Shown here: positions 1 to 12,400 of the stretch, in pieces | Numbering within the stretch: position 1 is the first letter of the stretch | How the letters are laid out: each line of letters begins with the position of its first letter | Source: Ptychodera flava | Taxonomy: Eukaryota > Hemichordata > Enteropneusta > Ptychoderidae | Assembly: GCF_041260155.1 (NCBI RefSeq) | Contig: NC_091931.1 | Coordinates: 19,386,166-19,450,165, forward strand | Reading direction: 5' to 3' | DNA length: 64,000 nt | Program-made: the position numbers and the translations under genes | The notes under the pieces: model-generated | Told to the model about the DNA's origin: nothing | Seen by the model: only the letters and a program-made list of their open reading frames with translations | Database searches by the model: none

Positions 1-60
1 CTTTGGCGTGCCTTCTTGTCGTAGGAACTGGAAGTTGCAGTTCGAGGCGTGAATCCCCCT
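1..60 (-). CDS. Candidate FGF exon 2, truncated by window edge
   Basis: After a CCCGTCGCAG acceptor, the phase needed by exon 1 gives an open frame reading E-GDSRLELQLPVP and then a basic stretch. DSxLEL is the motif expected at this point in FGF4-like ligands (DSLLEL). The following residues match poorly, and only about 19 codons are visible. A second acceptor two bases on gives another frame, so this is a candidate only. Confidence 0.45.
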
Positions 61-1054
61 CTGCGACGGGAACTTTCGATTCTTCATATACAAAATGTGC
101 AATGGCATAATACGAAAAAAGAAACACTAACACCGGGGTTATAATCGAAAATGCGGAACCAAAGACAGGCCTTCAAACGAAACACCCAGTACACCAGGAT
201 GTCTTCACCTGCGCACCGGCCGTGTTTCGATAATATCGGTAATATTTATCATCGTACTGGGTGACTGACGTGTCACAAACGGTAACAAAGTCCAATGGAA
301 GCTTGGTGGCCCAAACTTAGATATGATTTAAGCCGAGTTCAATTTCCGATTGAATTTTCGATTCACAGAGAGAGAAAAGCGGGGCAGAAATGGACGTACG
401 CTATGTTAACGGAGTCTCCCCCCTTGGTTGACAACGGACAGGTTGGCACAGAACCTCAACGTTCAACAAATCTCTCGACTAAAAGAACAAAAGAAATGCC
501 ATTGTTCCCGGGGTCAAGACAGAACAATATATAACTCACGTCAATACTACCTGGCGTTTCTAAATATTTTGCTTAAAACTGTTTGACGAAACCGCTAGCA
601 TCTTCTACAACCCGTAACAGTATAATGAGGGAGGTGTTATATTACATCGCCCTCCATGTGACCCTGTCTAAACGATCTTAACGGGCACGAAAAAATGTTA
701 TGAGGTTAACCCTAAAATACGATGCAGCGTGACTTCTAACTTACCATGAATGTCGTGGTCTTGTTTCGTACCGCTTACTTTTCCGTCGTCCAAAATTTGC
801 AAGTGATAGCCGGTGAGGCAGTACAGCTGACGGTAGTACAGTGCTTTGCTGTAAATGTTCGACGTGCTGGCCGGTCCGCGACACGTGCATTCTCCTCCGG
901 CCGTCCTTGCATCATCGCCGGCTACGTCAGGTCTTTGCCTGCTGGTCGGGATGGCTCGTCCCTTGGCCGGCCGGGCTTCCGTGAAGAAGCTGCCCAGACC
1001 AACCAAGCAAAGCAAGATGATGACTCCTGTTTTGACGCTGGCGTTGTTCGTCAT
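1..1054 (-). CDS. Fibroblast growth factor ligand, 5' part of gene (partial)
   Basis: This is a secreted FGF-family ligand, which would act outside the cell on receptor tyrosine kinases with heparan sulfate. Exon 1 (745-1054) encodes 103 residues plus one base. Residues 10-27 form a hydrophobic signal peptide (VIILLCLVGLGSFF) with a likely cut after TEA. A variable, basic linker follows, and residues 73-103 match the first FGF core strands: RQLYCLTGYHLQILDDG, then GTKQDHD. The exon ends in a GTAAGT donor where FGF genes have their conserved first core intron. A phase-matching exon 2 candidate lies at 1-60; the rest of the ligand is outside the window. A four-codon upstream ORF (ATG CCT CAC TGA) sits just 5' of the start. 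The subfamily is unclear: the core resembles the FGF4/6 and FGF9/16/20 types, so I give no symbol. Family call is confident; exon 2 is less so. Confidence 0.85.
745..1054 (-). CDS. FGF coding exon 1 (signal peptide and core start)
   Basis: ATG at 1054-1052; last coding base at 745, followed by donor GTAAGT on the minus strand. The exon is 310 nt and ends after the first base of codon 104. Cysteine in RQLYCLTG is the position conserved in many FGFs. Confidence 0.87.
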
Positions 1055-4000
1055 GACTCAGTGAGGCATGGTCAGTGTTGGAGCTTTCCCTTGGGCCCTG
1101 GCTATCCTAATGAGTAATCGGGAAAATAGTAACTATATCCCGAACATATGGACAGCAATCCAGTCCCGTGTCTCCGTACGAATGCAAATCACTTATGACA
1201 GATGAAATGCCTGCACGCTCTTCAAAATTTTAGCGTATTTCATTTCCACCGCGGGGGGCAAAGATCGAGCTAGTCCGCGGTTGCGCCTATATGACGACTC
1301 GGTAAACGCCGCCCATTACATTGTCTGCCCCTTCTCTCCTTATGGTTTGGTCCCATGAAGACCGATATTCACGAAGGAAGACGTTACAAAACTTGTGAAT
1401 TTTACATGGATGTGCCTTTTGATGCGTCCTGATCAATTTTGTGTGACAGTGTCCAGTGATTCTCAGGCGAATGTATGTCTGGCGATACTTAAAAAAACAA
1501 AGATTTTAGTAAAATAATGTTGAGGCCCTTGAGGATTCAACCACTCGCATCGACTTTAAAGAGATCAAATGGAATATGATGAACTCTATTCCTAGTTTTT
1601 TTTTAATTTATAGACATGACATTCTTAGGTTGGGTTTCAGGGATACTGTTGTCAATAGATACAGCTCTGTACATGGTATTTTCTGTATCATTCCTTCATG
1701 ACAACTTCGCTTAAAATTTGCCCAGTGTTACAACTGTTCGTTGGACCATACCCTTCCCCGTGACAGAATCGCCTGCCTTAAAGACCAACGAAATAAATTA
1801 TTATATTGTAATTTAAAAACGTCGAGGAGGTCCAAAATATAGACACCGAGGAGAATGGCCAGTTGCCGTGCTTGGACGAAAGGGCGTCGCTCTTGGACAC
1901 GGCAAGGGAGTTCTTACACGCGGTACATGCGACAGCCCTTGTTTGCCCTCATGTAGGACAACAACAAGTCTGTTCAACCATTTTATACAGAACAAGAACA
2001 CTTCTATAGTGATTTACAACACGGCATTATCAGTCGCGCTGTCAACTCCCTTAGGGCATCCTCTGAGGACACGCGTGTTCATACCCTACCCGTGATCAAA
2101 CACATGGCTTTCAGACTGCAGGAACTTCATGATTGACCTGCAATACTTGTATGCTTGCACTAACAAAAGTTGACACTTGGTCGACAACGCATGCGCGGGA
2201 GGCTCACAACGTATTCTCAGTGTTGTCATGACAGCGCGCAAAGTATCCTTATATGCCTTTCGACAGAGATAATGATGATTTATATTATGGCCCTTGGGAA
2301 ATGCTATTTAGAACGCCATCCAAGGCTTGTCGCTCCAAGAATTCCGCGATATATCGCCGAGCATGGATTCCACGCCGTGACATACCAGTTTCCGTCTGGA
2401 GCATTTAACCTCTGCGCGCCACTTGAATAGCGTAAGTGTGTAAAAACATTCTGTTAGATTTATAGAACAAAAAATAAACTTTCTAAATATATTTTTCCAA
2501 AGTAAAGGACCAGCAAGGTAGTTATTAAACAGGTATTTTATTATCAAGAAATATTATAACCAGTCATTGGAGATCGCAATTTAAAATGGAACTTCGGTGC
2601 TTTTTGGCCACGGACTTCAGGGAAGTTGAATTGTTTTGGGGGATTGCCAGCATTCCTTCGTGTTTCATTCAATTATTGGTTATAAAATCCGATCTGCTGG
2701 GCACGGCATGCTTTTTGCTCTGCCGCATTAAATAACGAATTCTACACAGGGGCACTGAGGATCCAAGGACAGCCACTGGTGATTTCTGTGGCTTGAGATG
2801 CTTGAGATAAACAGAAGTAGATGGTGAAACAAATAGGTCTGCGTTTCTTTCTGCATAAAAACATATTGACTTTTCAGTACATACACGTTAACGAATCGCT
2901 GGCTCTGGCACCACGCAACACGTCGAGGGCGCCTCTCCTGCTCTTTGTACCGACATGGCAATGGAATCAGACGACTCGGGAGTAGGGTAAATTTCTTCAG
3001 GGTGGGTATTCACCCTGAAATCGTTGATGTCATAATAAACTATCGGCCTGGGACAGGTTTTAGGTGTGGTATCGTTTTTATGTAGCAAATATTATTTTGT
3101 TTTGATATCAGCATGGAGGTAGGCCGGAAGTACGCATAGCTACGTTGGAAATGTACCTTTCGACGGTTGCCTTTGAACTTTTTAGCATCCGAGATTTACA
3201 TTATTAGAAGAAAATATTTCGCTCAAGTTGGCATCTATACAGACATAAGTGTCTGTCGTTGTTGGTTTTTTGTGTGCATCGCATTTGCACCTAAGCACTT
3301 TCTTCGATTGATTTGAGCGATGTGTACGATATGACCGATCACTGTGTATTGCTCGGCGCCGTGAAACGTGATAAAAATATGCTGCTGTCAGTGGATACTT
3401 TCAGTCCCTTCTGCAGATAGAAAAGCTACCGCAAACGATAGAGTATAACATTTGGTGTATACAGACGGAAGTGAACACTGATAACCTAACGGTTGCTTTA
3501 ACAACGCGCGAACGTTTTGCACAAGGAACAATAGGTTATGACTGTATCTGGTATGGATATCACGGGACAAGAAAAACACGTGGTCTACGCGTATTGCCGA
3601 CAGCCAGACCTATTCTACATTGCCGGCACTGTTTTTTCTGCAACTTCTAAAGCTTTGAGAAGCTTTAATACATTTGCCAGTTACCCACCTTATGTACATA
3701 GGTAACATCGAGCACATAATTTTAAAACGTGCTAACCAACTCCTTTTTATCATGGGGAGCCTCGTTACATGCCTTTATATGAATTTGCATGTAATTTTGT
3801 CTACATAACTCCAACACTTAATTGTGGATGTGTTGAAAATAATTCCTTGAGAGGTTCCACGAAACCATTCCATACATATGTCTGTTTTTCAAAATTCTAA
3901 AGATGATTTCGATATTACCTTATTTCAGTTATACACGTATTGCTGATTTTAATCATCGAATTAATATATGACGTCACAGATCAGCTGCCAGGTCCCGGGC

Positions 4001-4804
4001 ATTTGTAAGAGACTTGTCGGCACCTGTTGAGTGTAAAACGCAGACAAAATAATCGTTTCAGGGTGCTGCCAGCGTCGACTGTCGACAATACCCACATTGA
4101 TTCGAGTGCGCCTACGCAATTTTAGGTAGGCGTCAACGTGCACAATGTTGTTCCGGTAGCTGTGGACAGGTGAGGTTCGCTGGCTTTAAGACATGCCGCT
4201 ATGACTGTTAGCACCCACACCCAAAGATAATGGTATAGGTGTGTGAACAGTATTGTCTTTTATCAATTGTGTCTTTTTACTAGACTCTGTTCTTTGTCTT
4301 GAAACTTCAATCATGGGGGCACATTCTTTTGATGAATTTCCGTCTCCAAATTACAGTTAATACAGAACGCGAAATTTGATGTTGCCGGACGACGAGAAGA
4401 AGCTAGAGACAAGCGGAGTTATGGAAGCATCACTAATTCCGCAACTTTATCTCAGAGAGGGCCAATTCCTGGATGAAGCCATACTGAAACTTAAGTGTTT
4501 TTATTAGAGTTAAAATTGAAATATATCATAGTTTAGCAGTGCATATGGTATATTTCACCATGAATAGCCGTCAACACATTGCATGGTATGATTTGGAGGA
4601 GATTTTGTAATAATAGGACCTTCTGAGTCGCAGGGAATGGTAAAAAAAGCGACTTGAGGTAGTTGGTGCATTAAAAATGTCGCCAATGTCATGCAAACGA
4701 GAGTAAGAGTTATCTTGAATTTCGTTTTCAGTGTTCACAGGTAAACAGTAATGGTAAGGTAACAATTGTGTTCACGCTTACTGAGTCCCTTTGATTGAGA
4801 GTGT

Positions 4805-4808
<4 letters not shown>

Positions 4809-4859
<51 letters not shown>
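4809..4859. repeat. (TA)n microsatellite
   Basis: An uninterrupted alternating A/T run of about 51 bases. Confidence 0.95.
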
Positions 4860-4860
<1 letters not shown>

Positions 4861-5452
4861 CAACTCATGTAGAGTTCTCTCACTGAAATCCAAACAAAAC
4901 ACGGTTACCCCTGCGCGAAGTCATCTTTTAATTTGTAGATGACATTAGTAATGAATGTAAACATATTATAGAGTAGATTATTTGTAGACTTTATATCATT
5001 TATATCATTTGTATTGTTGTGGGTGAATTCTGGTTTTCGTAAATTTTTATTCTCAAGCCAGAGTACAGAACGAGTTGTAGGTTTTTTTAAATAACGCCAT
5101 TAGTTGTTTGATCTGCGCTACTTCAGCAAGAATTGCTAATATATTAAACGATAAAACAAACATTATGCAGGCTTAGGATCACACTGAATTGGTTTGATTC
5201 ATTGCAAGACATGTATCCGGGACAGCGTCGATTAAACGCACAGTATAGTATAAAGCCAAACCCTTTAACATAGTAGTGGTTGGACGGACTGTGACTTTAC
5301 ATGCAGCATGTATGTGTATTACACTGTACCATATAAGGACACAATGAACGATGTACACGTCACTTGTCGATGGCTGCCATTTCCAGTATTTTCTTTAGTA
5401 CCTCTTCACATTTTTACTATAAAGACTGCCGTGATAACGAATGCACCGCGGA

Positions 5453-5650
5453 TAAAGATGTCCGGACTCCCAAACTATTACAATACTGTTTTGTTCTACC
5501 AATTTGTCGAGCTCATTTTAAATATTGTTTAAACCGGCATATTTTTATAAGTATAAATTTAATTTTCCCCCATTGTATTAAAACCAGCGATGGCAGCCAT
5601 GTTGAATTCCAAGTATCGGTAATATAAGATATTTTTTTTCTCTATTCGTC
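5453..5650 (+). repeat. Diverged dispersed repeat, copy A
   Basis: It shares ordered blocks with copy B at about 7020-7255: TGGACTC(C/T)CAAAC, TTTTCTGATCTACCA-like, and GATGG(C/T)AGCCAT(G/T)TTGAAT. The same order and strand suggest two old copies of one element. No terminal structure is clear. Confidence 0.45.
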
Positions 5651-7019
5651 TCTGTGTTTGAGTCTCCCCTTTTCTCAGCATTCTTCAAAAGAAAGAGGTA
5701 AAACACCGCACGTTGACATCCTGTACGCCAATAGGTGTTTCCAATTAGAAATTTGCAGACGACGCGTGCGCAATAATGTGCTGAATAGAGTGTACAACCC
5801 CTTCGGGTCAATAACCGCATCAAGTTCAATCATTTTGGGTCTTTTTTCTTTTTCAATGTCTGCCACAAGTTTCAAATTTATGATAAAAACAAGTGCATAT
5901 ATGTGGTAGCGGACATATCTTCGCTTATACGTCCACAAACAAAGTCTGTCCGTTCGAGTGTTTGCCTCGGAGCTGGTGGATAGCTGTTTTATGCACATTT
6001 CGGTATTGAAATCGCTCAAATAAACAGCAATATACGTTTTCACAGGAAAATAGAGCATTGGAAATGAACTTTCTTTGACTTGTATTTTCTAGACAAGAGA
6101 CAGGCTGCTAACGTAAGAATATTTGACACACTCGAACATGATCATTGAACGGAGACATTTCATTTCATTTTATCGGGACCATAGCAGAACAAGCGACCTA
6201 AGCGTTACGCCCTGTCCGGTGAAGTGATTTGGGAGATAAACGTGTTCAAAATTTGTTGTCTGCGCATATGTTTTGAAGGGACAGTATTTGCAACTTAAGA
6301 TAATATTTCATTATTTTTGTTAAAGAAAGCCAGGGTATTTCTTTTTCATTCTGCTCTCTGTAGTACGTTGAAATATTAGGTATCAACCCTGTCGAAGCAA
6401 TAAGCTTTGTTGTGACAGCGGTACCGACAAATTCGTTCTACTTGTGGTCCGAACTACAATTCAGCTTTCAACAATCGTAAAGTCAACGCATTCAGGGTGT
6501 GTTGAATAGTTAAACACAGGCTATTTCGATACGGTTTTGGGAGTGGAATAACAAACTGCATATCCTAAACGAAACAAAAACATTGGATAATACGGAAAAA
6601 GTTAGAAATAATGCAGTTTAAATGACTGGAGCAAAATAAAATCTGTCAATCAAAAGAGTTCACGTAAAGTCATGTCAATTATTTTATCAGCAAAGTTCAG
6701 TTTCTGAAATTGAAAAAAAAGTAGTGTAAGTCTGGGACTTATAAGAGGCCGGGTTACAATCATTTGTATAATTCTTAGAATTGTACTTGATCTTACTCAA
6801 CTTTGGTGCACACGAAGGACATCGATATTGAACTGGTAAAATGACCGAGTCACAAAGTCATTTTATAGGAATCTTATAGCCCTAACTTTCGCAGCTTCAA
6901 TAGAACAAGCATGAGGTTTCATAAATTCCTGAAATCATAAACTTGAACCAAGTGTAATAGCCATGTAATTTTAGAACAAATGACTGTAAATTCTGTCCTT
7001 AGAAAAATGCGCCTCGGGG

Positions 7020-7255
7020 ACAGATATTTGGACTCTCAAACCTTTACAATTCTTTTCTGATCTACCACTTGTGGGGGGGGGGTGAGGGGGGTTTCATTTT
7101 AAAGCTCTTGAAGTAAGAAAACTTTTCACCCGCTTAGTTTTTCGAAATTCGAAAATTTTATTTTTCTCTATAGAATTAACACAGGGATGGTAGCCATTTT
7201 GAATTTCAAATATCTGTAAATCTTTGGTTATTTGTTTCTCTAGTACCAAAATTTG
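7020..7255 (+). repeat. Diverged dispersed repeat, copy B
   Basis: Counterpart of the copy at about 5453-5650, with the shared blocks in the same order. An inserted G-rich tract (7073-7097) interrupts it. Confidence 0.45.
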
Positions 7256-9354
7256 CACGGTGACCCCGACTTTTATTCTTGACTTTGAAAGAGAATGGTT
7301 GAAAGATTCCTCAAGGAGAAAGTTTGAGCAAAAGTTTAAGTTTTTCCCTTTGGAGGCACACACTACCTTAACTTTAGTTTTATCTCATGATCACAACAAA
7401 AAAACACCAGAAAACTAGTTTGAATTTTCCATTGTATGTTATCTGCGGAAAAGGAGTGCCAGATATATTGTTTGAAGTGTTGACACAACAGTTTACAGTA
7501 TGTTTATCTGAAAACACCCACAAACGCCATTTGGCCAGTTTTATATTTACAAAACTCCTTTTGTACATTTACATGAAAAAAGATCTGGCATTCATTTGCC
7601 CGTTTCCTTTAGCATGTATTTATTGGTGCGGGCAGTTCCAACAGTAAGTGTCACTTTTAATACCCGAGTCACCAAACAAGAGTTAGCTATGCGGGTATAG
7701 GAAAACAATTCAACTGACAAAATCGTCCTTCAGATCCTAAGCTGTATGACTGTGTCCCTAAACCCCAACCATAAAAACGGGTGAAAAATTCTTTGGAAGA
7801 TAAGAAAATATCTTAAGAAGAGTGCCTGCAAACTGTTAGTGATTAAAGAGGTCATGAAACAAAAAAAAGCAAGAAAGAAAATACTAACATTAGCAATTAA
7901 TTCAAATATTTTATTCACTATAAAAAGAGACAACTGGAATATAACTCAGTACAGGAATATTTATACATTGAAACATCTGTCCAGTTTCTGGGACAGGATT
8001 TCTAACAGTGAGCTAACAATCCCCTGCATTCTACCCACGGTACGGTATCTGTACATGAACTGCAGTACTTATCCACACAGGTCAAATCTGCAAATTTAAA
8101 CTGGACTGATTATTTTGATTCACGTCTACACAATGTGCATACACAGCTGCTCTTGTCCAACTGCAACTTGACCGTTTTAAAGTCACACATGTTTCCAAAC
8201 ACTGTCTTATTCAGTTCTATACAATTGCTTCGTATCATTATAAGCCCACGGGACATTGATGCTTTACAGGGGAACAGTGGATGGTAAAAATGACAACACT
8301 TTAAATGGGATTTTTTTTTACAGAATCCGGTAACCTTTTACCTAAAACTTTGTCAAAAAGTTAAAGTAATGAAATTGAAGAGAAATGATAACATGTTTGA
8401 GAGAAACTCTACTGATATTTGTACAGAGCCATGTTGATCTTTTCAGTTACCACCATCTCCAACACTGCTTATTTTTTCTGTCTTGGGAAATGAAAAGGCA
8501 GCCTGCTGGCATGACTGACCTACTTACACTATCATTCTGAAGATAAAACCCAGTTCAACTTTTGCATTCCTCCAGTCTCATATTGGACAGCGCCCTCTTG
8601 CGGTCATTGAGGATACTTCTTATTACCCCAGCCAGCATTAATTGAAATCATTTCAGTCAAAGCGTACCAAGTGAAATGCAAGATTTGAGAATGGAGACTT
8701 CTTGTAAAATAATACTTTTCATAATCTCAAAAAAGGCTCCTTATTGTTACATTGAGTCTCTGATGAAAAAATTTGCACAGAGGAAATCAATAGTTAAATG
8801 TCATCACGTGTGCTACCTAACTGCTGCATTCTTTGAAAAGTATGACATTGTGTGCCTTCACGTGTACAAACATAAACGAAAATTGACTTGTGACAAAAGC
8901 ATTGACAGTCATTGCTGATTCCTCGTTTTCTGTCCACAGATTATTAGAATGTGTAAATTCTTGGACCCAAGTGCACAAAGATATCAGGCACTACTCGAAA
9001 CTTTCTGCTCTGCCATCTTGGTATCTCCAGTTCCTCTGATTGAAATCTTTGATCAATTCCCCACCAAGCAAGGACACAGGCATTTCCTTGCTGCGCTTGG
9101 TTACTGTCAGTGTGAGATAATGCCAGAGCTGGGAGGCATATTCCCCTTTTCAATCGTGGATCAAGTTAAATTTGAAAAACGGACAATGTTCAATCATCTT
9201 GTCTATTGCATTCATTGTTCAGGACAATTCTATTATATATGTACACGTCTTGGATATTGATAACATTGGGAGTTGCTGAGACTTGGATCTCTGTACAGCT
9301 TGGGGGCTTTGCCATGTTAAAGATAGTCAGATCTTGCATCTATGGCTGGCAGCT

Positions 9355-9405
9355 CTACACCGTCTCCAGTATCGATGCCATTTCTTTCATTTGTTTGTGG
9401 AAATT
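9355..9405 (-). CDS. COMMD6: COMMD6 terminal coding exon
   Basis: After a CTCCGCACAG acceptor it reads NFHKQMKEMASILETV and then TAG. This matches the conserved C-terminus of vertebrate COMMD6. Confidence 0.93.
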   Translation of the reverse strand, partial: NFHKQMKEMASILETV

Positions 9406-12400
9406 CTGTGCGGAGGAGATGAAAGAAAGTGAAAAATTATATGATACCGGTAATACATTTTGTACAGAATGGATAATAAGCTCCAATAAGGTCAGTAATG
9501 GCTTCTTCTTGCAAATTCCTTTCGATTTTAAACTAACCAGAAGAACTGACTGACTTACATACTAAATAGTATCTGATTTGTACCAACAGTATACATTACA
9601 CCATTACATAAAACCATGATATGGTGTCTTCTTGCATTCCACACATTAGACAATTTGTGAAAAGAACATATCAAATATTACCTTCAGATAAAATTTTTCT
9701 ATGAATAGTAAGCAGAAAAGTAAATGTAAACCATTGAACTTTGCTGACAAAAGTTAAAGCTCCATAAGCTGTATCTTTTGGCTTTTTTCCCAAAACTTTG
9801 TTTTGTGGTTTCCCTACACTTTCTGCAATGAATCCCTAAACTGTAATTTTAATGCCAAGTATTTAGCATATCAACACAACTTAAACGAGTATAATCTCCA
9901 TTGTTATTGTTGAAAATTGTAGTCAAGTCCAGACTAGAATTCATTTGTAAACAACAAACAATGATCACTACACTCATACAAGCAGTGTTGACAAAACAAA
10001 AACTCGAAATTTCAGCATGACAAACAGATTGGGGTCAGTCACGGTAGCTGATATACAGAAGCAGAATACTGAAAAACTTGCCACAAGTTACAGCTTATGT
10101 CCCTTTAAGCTGCCATTTAGTTCACGATTGTAGACAGTCCAGTCTAACCAAGAACGCTAAACAAGCAAGGTAACCATATTTTTTAAATTTAAGTAACATC
10201 TACCCCTTTTTTCTGTTCTTTTCACCGTTGTTGATAAATAAACATGCAATGATGAGGATGGTAAATTGTGGATATTCTAAACTGCAGATGATGGATGCAG
10301 GTGGCTGTTAACATGAACTTTACATGACTGACATCCTGATATTGTTGGTGGTATGTATAATATAGAAATAACGGGCGACGCGCTGACCATTAACGTTTAT
10401 TTGTGGGCAAGGGCGAGAGGTAAGCCAAAATTAATGGGCGAGGCGCCCACAAATAAACGTTAATGGTCAGAGCGGAGTCTGTTATTTCCATTATATTATC
10501 AGCGAAACAAGAAACCGTCAAAATTCCGAAAATTTCAGGAGCGAACGACAACTGGCCCCAGAAATGAGCAATACGCGACGCACTGTCACGCGCCCTGTAA
10601 AAAATTGGCAAATCCGGAGATGTTTTCAGAAAAAAGTATCTCAACTTGACCTACAAGTGCGTCATTTTATTTTGTGATAGATTATGATTTACGTTTGAGC
10701 TGTAAAGTTACGATACTTTTAGTTGTTAAGCTTATTATTCATATTCACGGGCATGTAAAAGAACCATTATTGTGTATTTGTGGTCAGTCACGTGGTTCAG
10801 CTTGCCAATCAAAATGCGACGGGCAGGGCATGGTAATATAATTCAAAATTCAACATTTTGCTGTGAATAGAAGTATCCTACAACCCAGTGTGTTGCAGGA
10901 TGTATAGTTCTTTTACCGGTTCCATGGTGCAGTGCGCGCCAGGGTATACAAACCGTACGATACGCATAGAACTTTTTAGCCGTAGGGTATACGCAGGGTA
11001 CGTTACTCATAGAACTCTATGGCAGATTACACCCAGGCCTATATTTTTGTCGTTGATAGTTAGATTATACACGGGGCATTTTTGGTATTGCAAATTTGTG
11101 TCATTCTTCTATAACAATCCGTTGTACAAAACAAATCAGCATGTTTTTGCTGTTTTGAGCTTATATACGATGTTTGATAAAGTCACTGCAATGCATTGTG
11201 GGATAACCGGGAAAAGGTCTATTGAGATTCATGAGAGGCTCAAGAAAATGGCCAATTCTATTATCCTATCACGACTATCAGTAACCTTGTGAATACACAC
11301 CGGTATGTGAGACTACTTCATCAACTGAATGTTTGTGTGCAATCAAATCATCAGATACACCGATAAGAAAGGTGGGAAGAATGATTTTATTATCAGGAAC
11401 TTTGAGGAGCATTTTCATGCACTGCAAAATGCTACATAGTCAGGTAGACACAAAATCAAACAAGTGACTCATCAACAGTTATTTGAAATTTGTACAAGTC
11501 CTTGGAAGCACTAAAGTTCTTAATCCTGCCAAATTTTCACATCAAAGAAACAACTCAACTTGATATGAAACTTACCTGAAACTCTGGTATCGTCATTTCA
11601 AACGTCCGTGTAATGTGGTGTCCTGAAGGATCGGCTACGGTCATTGTCATGGCAACATACGGGGAATTGAGACTTCGACAGCTATCGGAACTCAGGGCTA
11701 ATCCTAACTTCCATTCCATGTCAACCAGCTGTCCAATGTTCAGCATCTGTTGAGCTGTCTCTGACGACATCAGTGTCTGACCCTATTGTAAAATGCACAA
11801 GTACATCTTAAATGCACCTAATATGATTTTCGCACCACGCTTTTTGTTATTCTGAATTCCCCATTAATAAAACATTAAACTGGTTCAAGGTTACCATGGT
11901 AAATCAAAAGAGGGTGAATAACAACATTAAATGAGTTGGCATGAAAAAATGATGACTATGAACTGTTTGTTTTATTACTGTAATGTTGTTTTGAAGAACT
12001 AATGATATGCCTGCACAAGAGGTTTTATGACATGCATACCTTGAAAATGTAAAACACAGCTTTCTTGGAGGGTCTAACAATGTTAAAGAGGGCTTTCTTG
12101 GGGGTGCTTACAGTGTAAAAAATCACTTTCATATAGGATCCTTATAATGTTCAAACCCTCTCAGTTACTGGTTACTCATGTGACATGCAACTTTTATCAA
12201 TTCATATAGTTGCAGTCTGCAAAAATCTTGTGGCACTTGAGTACACTACTTTGATGGATACAGTTATTTTGAACAAAAACTTACGGTACAAGTTGAATTA
12301 GGTAAATAAGAAAGCGTAGTGTACCTGTTCTGCCCATAAATGCTTGACAACTGTAAGGCTGGTATCGTTCCATGCCAGGGTACCTTTCAATTCTCTGCCC

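Larger units (their letters stand above)
1055..9354. other. Spacer: FGF upstream region and COMMD6 3' side
   Basis: I see no convincing coding exon in these 8.3 kb. The right part should contain the COMMD6 3' UTR: the first TTTATT (AATAAA on the minus strand) below its stop is near 7911. The left part should hold the FGF promoter. It also holds a TA microsatellite (4809-4859), a pair of related dispersed repeat copies (about 5453-5650 and 7020-7255) and a G-rich run at 7073-7097. Open frames here are short, lack family motifs and lack paired splice sites. Confidence 0.6.

Noticed and set aside
3969..3976. TGACGTCA octamer (also at 44131-44138)
   Set aside because: Two palindromic CRE octamers in 64 kb are close to chance expectation, and neither is near a gene start.
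4809..4859. CRISPR-like or satellite array
   Set aside because: Simple dinucleotide run without spacers; no CRISPR structure exists anywhere in the window.
5675..6058. 127-codon minus-strand open frame
   Set aside because: No recognisable domain, start context or flanking splice sites, and it partly overlaps a dispersed repeat.
8949..9260. 103-codon plus-strand open frame after a CCACAG
   Set aside because: Antisense to the expected COMMD6 3' UTR, with no donor and no conserved motif.
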